From assembly GCF_029542085.1 (NCBI RefSeq), contig NZ_CP107036.1:4402001-4466000 (forward strand): 64,000 nucleotides of DNA, in the 5' to 3' direction. Shown piece after piece: positions 59,081 through 64,000 of the stretch. How positions within the stretch are numbered: the stretch's first letter is position 1; each line of letters starts with the position of its first letter. The notes beneath the pieces were generated by a model. It was not told the DNA's origin. It did no database searches and worked only from the letters and a program-made list of their open reading frames with translations. The stretch comes from Sphingobacterium sp. ML3W. GTDB taxonomy: Bacteria; Bacteroidota; Bacteroidia; Sphingobacteriales; Sphingobacteriaceae. Both the position numbers and the translations under genes were made by a program.

Positions 59081-60691
59081 TTATTGTTGCAATTCCAAAT
59101 TGTCTCTTAGCGTAGTAAGATCTATTTTAGGTTGGGACAAGTTCATATTCTTAATAACCTTCTTGCATTCATCAACCATTTCTTGCGTCATTGTATAAGT
59201 ATACTTTCCGTAATCATCATACTCCAATGTACCAATATAAAAGAATCCATACTTATCGAAGAAATCCGTCAGATCTATTTTGGCAACCTCACACGCTGTT
59301 TTAACAAAGTTTAATTGATGAACAGCTGGATTCCGTTCGCCCATCATCCTATCGGAACTCCAATCCGAACGACCCCTTCGTGAAGGTTTAACATTATGCT
59401 GTTGACGAAAAGCCTCAAATAGATCCGCATAAAAATCTGGACGCTTTCCAATTCCCTCAAAATATAACTGTAATTGCCAGAAAGGGATTAAACGATTAAA
59501 TACATCAGGATCGGATAAGTAAGAAATTCTCTTCTCAATAATACTGGATTTGGCTTTTTCAAAATTATTCTGCTCAGAAACGCGTGTTTTATTACCAAAT
59601 GATCGTGTTACATATAAAGAAAACAGGTTATTGCTCACTTCACCAAGCCCTCCCCAATTAAACATTGGTCGAGTTTGATGCACATGTCCTACTTCATGAC
59701 TAAACCCCCAGCAGGGATCTCCTTTTATTACTGAAGCAGGATCAACAACCATCCGCATCGCATAACCGACTTTATCACCCATATAGGCAACACCATCTCC
59801 ATCACGGAACATGTAATAATTATAATTTACCCGCGCAAGGATACGGTTCTTAGGAACTCTTTTGTATTTTTCCAAGCCCATCAAACGATGCTGTCGGAAT
59901 ACTAAAGAATCATAATTACTGATCAGTTCAACACCTCTCCCATAGGCATATTTCTTCATTGCCTCAATAGGATAAGCTGTCTGTATATGTTCGCCCTTTG
60001 CATCCATAATTGGAAAGACTGCATGATCAATCAGACTGTCCCATTCTTTGTTGCCCTGTTTTTTTATATCAAAATATCCGTTTACCTGTCCTGTTGGAAA
60101 ATGCACCGTAACAGGTTTTTCTTTCTCAGGTTCTTCAGAGAAATAATCGATATAAGCTAAACTTCCAAAATCGTTGAGCTGGATAATATTCACGCCATTA
60201 TGCAGTCTAAATTCTTGTTTTTCTAATCCCCAGCCTTTCGGATCTTCTGTGGGTTTGGTCGGATCCGGAGCTTTACGCAACCAATTTGGCACCATTAGGT
60301 TAACTTCTTTGCCATGTGCAATCCCATCCACAATAACAATATGTCGTCCTTTTGGAAGATATACCCCAGTTACATTCTCATACTTGCTATAGCCATCACC
60401 AATACTCAACTGATGACCTAATGTCGATGGGTTAAGCAAGGCAGAATAGGTCGCGTATCTATAGTCTTTATTGTAATTGCCAGCTAGCATAGCTAAGGCT
60501 ACGCTGCGCAATGTGGTATCACCTATCTGGCTGATCTGCTTCTTCTTAACACCTTTTTTTAATTTTAATGCGAATGCATCTTCGAATACGGAAAGATCCG
60601 CATAGGTCTGCTTAAAATCCTGAGCAGATTGTGCCATTAGATTTGCACCCATCAATAGCCCCATCCCTAAGGCCATAAATTTATTTATCAT
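59081..60691 (-). CDS. M60-family metallopeptidase, C-terminus altered by the IS3 insertion
   Basis: 536 aa with a signal peptide (about 1-20, ending NLMAQ) and no lipobox. N-terminal beta-rich region (about 25-200), then the M60 domain with HEVGH (H332, E333, H336) followed by VHQ and GEVSNNLF. It lacks the discoidin domain of the 22978-24987 paralogue. The last five codons (LELQQ) and the stop lie in or at the end of the IS; without the IS the gene would end LRDN followed by TAG. The catalytic domain is untouched. Expected to cleave O-glycosylated protein. It lies 187 nt after the DUF5007-like gene, with a hairpin between. Confidence 0.92.
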   Translation of the reverse strand: MINKFMALGMGLLMGANLMAQSAQDFKQTYADLSVFEDAFALKLKKGVKKKQISQIGDTTLRSVALAMLAGNYNKDYRYATYSALLNPSTLGHQLSIGDGYSKYENVTGVYLPKGRHIVIVDGIAHGKEVNLMVPNWLRKAPDPTKPTEDPKGWGLEKQEFRLHNGVNIIQLNDFGSLAYIDYFSEEPEKEKPVTVHFPTGQVNGYFDIKKQGNKEWDSLIDHAVFPIMDAKGEHIQTAYPIEAMKKYAYGRGVELISNYDSLVFRQHRLMGLEKYKRVPKNRILARVNYNYYMFRDGDGVAYMGDKVGYAMRMVVDPASVIKGDPCWGFSHEVGHVHQTRPMFNWGGLGEVSNNLFSLYVTRSFGNKTRVSEQNNFEKAKSSIIEKRISYLSDPDVFNRLIPFWQLQLYFEGIGKRPDFYADLFEAFRQQHNVKPSRRGRSDWSSDRMMGERNPAVHQLNFVKTACEVAKIDLTDFFDKYGFFYIGTLEYDDYGKYTYTMTQEMVDECKKVIKNMNLSQPKIDLTTLRDNLELQQ

Positions 60692-60822
60692 ATCGATTAT
60701 TATTTTGGTTATATCTTTAATTCAACTATTTCAATTAGTATAACATATGATTTATTCATTTTCTATTTCACAGATCTAAAATCCTGTATCGTTCAACCAC
60801 ATAAAAAACAATTGTTCTATTA

Positions 60823-60862
60823 TATGAAAAGGAGGTATACAAAAGCACACCTCCTTTTCATA
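60823..60862 (-). terminator. hairpin between the DUF5007-like and M60 genes
   Basis: Perfect 14-bp stem (60823-60836 with 60849-60862), 12-nt loop, starting 16 nt after the DUF5007-like stop. T residues lie inside the stem rather than after it, so it may act as a partial terminator or as a processing and stability element that lowers M60 expression. Confidence 0.6.
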
Positions 60863-60878
60863 CAATAGCATATGATAA

Positions 60879-61874
60879 CTAATTCACCCTCGTCACCTGC
60901 GGGACTATAACCTCCACTTGATATGTCCCTGGGACAAATGCTTGAAAAGAAAATCTCGCATTACATGAATAAGTATTATAAGGCAAGTCCAAACTATCAT
61001 CAAATTTAACATAAGGCGCTGGAATTCGATAATAATAATTAAATCCGTTGCCCAATGACACCAATGGGAAAGGCAACACACCATAAACAAACTCCATCCG
61101 ATCATCAAATAAGGTGGTTGAAATAGAATAATCTTGCATTGTCTGTAAAAAGCCTCCTGCGGTCCCCGAATTCGGACGTCTCGCTATTTCACCTTTTTTA
61201 GGATTAAATGGAAGACCATTTTTATCAACTATTTTTACAACAACTTTGTTTTCTCCAAGTCCCAAATAAGTAACTTTAATATGACTGGCGTTGCTTGGGA
61301 TAGATTTTGTGGTCGTTTCCGCCCCAACCTTCATCGCAACAGTAGATCTAACTGCCGGAACATCGTAGTAAGGTGCTTCGACCAGTGAAAACTCACCAAT
61401 CGCCGGGTATATTCTGGTTCCAACCGCATTTTTTATTTCGAGATCAAACACATAGTTACCCTTTGGCAGCTTTAGCGTATTTGGAGTTGCCTCAATTGCT
61501 CCTGAAAATTTATTTATACTTAACGCTGTCATTACAGTATCTTTCTGTTTTGCTGCAATTAAGTCCAATGTAGTATCCACTTTGGAATCGTATAGTTTTT
61601 TCCAGATTTTAATAGGAAATGTTTGCAAGAAAATATCTGTTACATCCTTTCCTGTTTCCTTCTGATATACTTTCAACAATTTGACCTCAATAGGCTTGCT
61701 AGAGCCTGCCGGATTTATTGCTGTTGAAACTGTAGACCGCCCCATTTGAATTTCTATGGGGAGCGTTTCATAACGTATAATGTCGCTCAAGTTGCCTTCC
61801 GGTATTTTTTTACATCCTACTAGTGCAAGCGCCACAAGTCCGATAGTATATATTAATTTACTTTTCATAATCAT
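60879..61874 (-). CDS. DUF5007-like lipoprotein, copy 2
   Basis: 331 aa. Lipobox LALVGC (Cys21). Shares with the 33847-34890 product the block FPIKIWKKLYDSKVDTTLD and a similar two-half beta-rich layout, though the rest is well diverged. Its ATG at 61874 overlaps the TAA of the fasciclin gene by one base (TAATG), so translation is probably coupled; a second Met two codons on is the alternative start. Function unknown; inferred surface accessory of the SusC/SusD system. Confidence 0.78.
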   Translation of the reverse strand: MIMKSKLIYTIGLVALALVGCKKIPEGNLSDIIRYETLPIEIQMGRSTVSTAINPAGSSKPIEVKLLKVYQKETGKDVTDIFLQTFPIKIWKKLYDSKVDTTLDLIAAKQKDTVMTALSINKFSGAIEATPNTLKLPKGNYVFDLEIKNAVGTRIYPAIGEFSLVEAPYYDVPAVRSTVAMKVGAETTTKSIPSNASHIKVTYLGLGENKVVVKIVDKNGLPFNPKKGEIARRPNSGTAGGFLQTMQDYSISTTLFDDRMEFVYGVLPFPLVSLGNGFNYYYRIPAPYVKFDDSLDLPYNTYSCNARFSFQAFVPGTYQVEVIVPQVTRVN

Positions 61875-62560
61875 TAACGATAATAGAATAAAACATGCGA
61901 ATTACTTAATACGTGCACCACACCTGTCGTTGTCTGCGCATTAGAAGTTTGAACTAATGTACGGCTACCAACAGGTGGAACAATAGATTTCACATCAAAA
62001 ACATCACCAATCGCCTGATACAGATAGGTAAACAATACTACCCTTGGAATTACAGTAGAGTTTTCATTATAACCTAATGCTGGATCTCGTGTTTCCTCAT
62101 AAGAAATGATAAAATTGCCCCCTTTATTATTTTTATATTTTTTACCTGAAGCTGTTAATTTATCATTCGTCAATTGTTCTTTGGTGATATACATATCAAT
62201 AGAATCCGCAAATCGCCCCAATTCATATTTCATAATTGAGTCTACCGTCCACATTTTTTTTGGATCTACTTTTTGAACCTGTCTCGTCCGGGCCTGCACA
62301 TAGTTATAAACATCATAGTCTGTTGGTGCAAAAAAAGTAACTCCCTGCGCATTGATCTTATCCTTCACACCCGCCTTATCGATCAGCATCAGTACCGTAT
62401 CAAAAACACCATATTTGTTACTCTTCATCCAATCATAGGTCGTCATATTAATCTTTGGATTATGGAGGTCACCACCAACAAAATAATCGTTCTTTTTGCA
62501 TGAACTCATAGCTACTATAATTCCCAATAGGCAAGCTATATTTACAATAATTTTTTTCAT
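61874..62560 (-). CDS. fasciclin-domain lipoprotein, copy 3
   Basis: 228 aa from the ATG ending at 62560 (MKKIIVNIACLLG), chosen because it starts the signal peptide; the frame is open to 62590 but that part overlaps the SusD gene. Lipobox AMSSC. FAS1 features: DTVLMLIDKAGVKDKINAQG, VTFFAPTDYDVYNYV and the C-terminal TGVVHVLSNSHVLFYY. It sits 11 nt after the SusD gene, the same position as copies 1 and 2. Confidence 0.88.
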   Translation of the reverse strand: MKKIIVNIACLLGIIVAMSSCKKNDYFVGGDLHNPKINMTTYDWMKSNKYGVFDTVLMLIDKAGVKDKINAQGVTFFAPTDYDVYNYVQARTRQVQKVDPKKMWTVDSIMKYELGRFADSIDMYITKEQLTNDKLTASGKKYKNNKGGNFIISYEETRDPALGYNENSTVIPRVVLFTYLYQAIGDVFDVKSIVPPVGSRTLVQTSNAQTTTGVVHVLSNSHVLFYYR

Positions 62561-62571
62561 GATTTCTCTAA

Positions 62572-64000
62572 TTAATGATTTTTCCACCACGGATTCTGAG
62601 TCAACAATTCATTTTGAGGCAATAGGTTGCGCATATCCAAAGGCCAATAGTATCCTTTGTTAGCAATTCTATCAGCCGAATAATAAGCCGAATATTCATC
62701 AAGTTGCTCAAACATATTCATCCGGATCAAATCAAATTGAATAACTCCCTCTCCAATGAGCTCTCTCCTCCGTTCTCTGAATATTTCTTTAAACAATTCC
62801 GCACCGGAAACTTGTATCTCTTCTAGGCCAGCTCTCTTTCTAATGGTATTTAAGTCGTTCAATGCAAGTGTTGTCTTACCATTTTTATAATAAGCCTCCG
62901 CTCTCAAAAGAATAATATCCGCAAGACGAATTAATACCAAATTATTACTAACCGCATATTTCCCTTCTCTATACTCGACAATATCATCATATTTCCGAAT
63001 AGTTTTAAGCGCAGCATTATCTGGGAACGGCATTGACATGGAGTCCAATCTTGCCTCAGGCTTATCAAATTCTGTTTCAAGAAATTCTGGTTCAATATCC
63101 CACACCGAACCACTTCCTTTACCTGGGATACTGGCACTTGACAAAAATCTACTAAAGAAATCCTCAGTGAATTCATTTCCACTCTCACTGTATAACATAT
63201 TCAATTCAAAGATGGATTCTTTAGAATTACCTTTCCATATCTTGCGATAATCTTTGACGTCTTCTAAAGAATATCCGAATTTTAGCGTCTCATTCGCATA
63301 CTTTTCGGCGTTAATATAGTCATGCTCCCAAGCACAAACTTCTGCCATCAAGGCATTAGCCGCTCCTTTAGATGCAAAACTCTTTGTAGGATTCTGCTGA
63401 AGGTTAGCTATTGCATACAATAAATCTTCCTTACAAAACGCCAAGGTTTCTTTTTCTGGAGTTCTAGTCATATCTGGAATATTCTGTGGATTTTTAAAAG
63501 TCTCTTTAACCAATAACACATCACCCCAAACACGTTGCATATAGAAATAGGTGTATGCTCTCAGGAATCGCGCGTTTGCGATATAGCCCTTTTTCTCATC
63601 TTCACCTCCATCAAATAATTTAATATCCATCGCTTCGGCTTGCTCAACAATTAAATTACATTGATTAATTATACCATAGAAGCGCGTCCAGTTCCAAAGA
63701 CTTCCCTCCAAGTAGGGTGCATAGCTAAATTTATAGCCCCCTGACCTTGCAAATTGGTCCATATTCCAATCTTCATCTGCCTGACGTACTATTCCCGATG
63801 CTATATCACCAAATATAAAATAGGATCGATCTGCCCGGAGTGAATTGCGCAATAGCGCATATGCACCGAGCGTAGCTCTATTCACATTTTCCCCATCCTT
63901 CCAGAACACTTCGTCATAGGTACTATTTTCTGGCTTCAAATCAAGATATTTCGAACAAGAGGAATTAAAAAGTATCATTCCCGATATCCCGATTAACGAT
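62572..64000 (-). CDS. RagB/SusD-family lipoprotein, pair 4, 5' end outside the window
   Basis: The visible part is about 476 codons and stays open through the right edge (reading SLIGISG before MILFNSSCSKYLD), so the true start is just beyond 64000. The lipobox is probably FNSSC. SusD motifs: DEVFWKDGENVNRATLGAYALLR, ARFLRAYTYFYMQRVWGDVLLV, LRAEAYYKNGKTTLALNDLNTIRKRAGL, RERRRELIGEGVIQFDLIR. Its SusC partner should lie directly to the right. It heads a second set of fasciclin, DUF5007-like and M60 genes. Confidence 0.92.
   Translation of the reverse strand, partial: SLIGISGMILFNSSCSKYLDLKPENSTYDEVFWKDGENVNRATLGAYALLRNSLRADRSYFIFGDIASGIVRQADEDWNMDQFARSGGYKFSYAPYLEGSLWNWTRFYGIINQCNLIVEQAEAMDIKLFDGGEDEKKGYIANARFLRAYTYFYMQRVWGDVLLVKETFKNPQNIPDMTRTPEKETLAFCKEDLLYAIANLQQNPTKSFASKGAANALMAEVCAWEHDYINAEKYANETLKFGYSLEDVKDYRKIWKGNSKESIFELNMLYSESGNEFTEDFFSRFLSSASIPGKGSGSVWDIEPEFLETEFDKPEARLDSMSMPFPDNAALKTIRKYDDIVEYREGKYAVSNNLVLIRLADIILLRAEAYYKNGKTTLALNDLNTIRKRAGLEEIQVSGAELFKEIFRERRRELIGEGVIQFDLIRMNMFEQLDEYSAYYSADRIANKGYYWPLDMRNLLPQNELLTQNPWWKNH

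Larger units (their letters stand above)
57831..59097 (+). mobile_element. IS3-family insertion sequence, 1267 bp, with 3-bp target duplication
   Basis: Imperfect terminal inverted repeats of about 25 bp begin TGAAGTTGC at the left and end TTGCAATTCCA at the right; about 18 of 25 positions match after reverse-complementing, including the inner TGGACA. The trinucleotide AAT is duplicated at 57828-57830 and 59098-59100. Inside are overlapping orfA and orfB of the IS3 type. Both genes and both ends are intact, so the copy looks recent and potentially active. The right end lies in the stop codon of the M60 peptidase gene. Confidence 0.93.

Overview
The window looks like chromosome of a Bacteroidota member, most likely Sphingobacterium or a close relative in Sphingobacteriaceae. 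The evidence is several SusC/SusD outer-membrane pairs, an ECF sigma/FecR/TonB-receptor relay, abundant LxxC lipoproteins followed by lysines, TAnnTTTG-type promoters, weak ribosome binding sites and an rRNA operon of the Bacteroidota type. The genus is inferred; I could not run a 16S comparison.

Layout. 1-2041 (minus): sigma factor, FecR anti-sigma and the start of an STN-type SusC receptor. 2328-7819 (minus): an unrecognised cytoplasmic protein, a CpsB/YwqE-type PHP phosphatase, a probable DUF4836 protein and a lipoprotein. 8139-10627 (plus): a fimbrillin-like/nuclease fusion lipoprotein and a HAD phosphatase. 10698-16491: an exoglycosidase island, GH29 alpha-fucosidase and GH20 hexosaminidase (minus) divergent from a GH2 beta-galactosidase (plus). 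16850-19751 (plus): a small membrane protein and an MG2-type secreted protein. 19811-40054 (minus): an unbroken run of 12 envelope genes with spacers of 1-30 nt, containing two SusC/SusD pairs, two fasciclin lipoproteins, DUF5007- and DUF5008-like lipoproteins, an M60 metallopeptidase, two phosphatase-fold/LamG proteins and a discoidin-domain protein. 40715-48169 (minus): a third SusC/SusD pair and a second GH20, divergent from an orphan hybrid histidine kinase (48429-50549). 50682-51053 (minus): remains of a cysteine-rich lipoprotein gene. 51268-56582 (minus): an rRNA operon, 16S-tRNA-Ile-tRNA-Ala-23S-5S, with two tandem promoters upstream. 57831-59097: an IS3-family element. 59081-64000 (minus): M60 peptidase, DUF5007-like, fasciclin and SusD genes, a second edition of the large operon, continuing past the right edge.

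How it fits together. The exo-enzymes (fucosidase, galactosidase, two hexosaminidases) and two M60 peptidases, a family known for attacking mucin-like O-glycoproteins, suggest use of host or other glycoproteins. The SusC/SusD pairs would import the products, and the discoidin, LamG, fasciclin and DUF proteins would bind substrate at the surface. The repeated order SusC-SusD-fasciclin-DUF5007(-M60) is the best candidate here for a poorly described functional system.

Two details can be read directly from the sequence. The IS3 copy has 3-bp target duplications and landed inside the stop codon of the right-hand M60 gene, adding five residues and stranding the original terminator on its far side. 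The small cysteine-rich gene next to the 5S gene is broken by two apparent indels.
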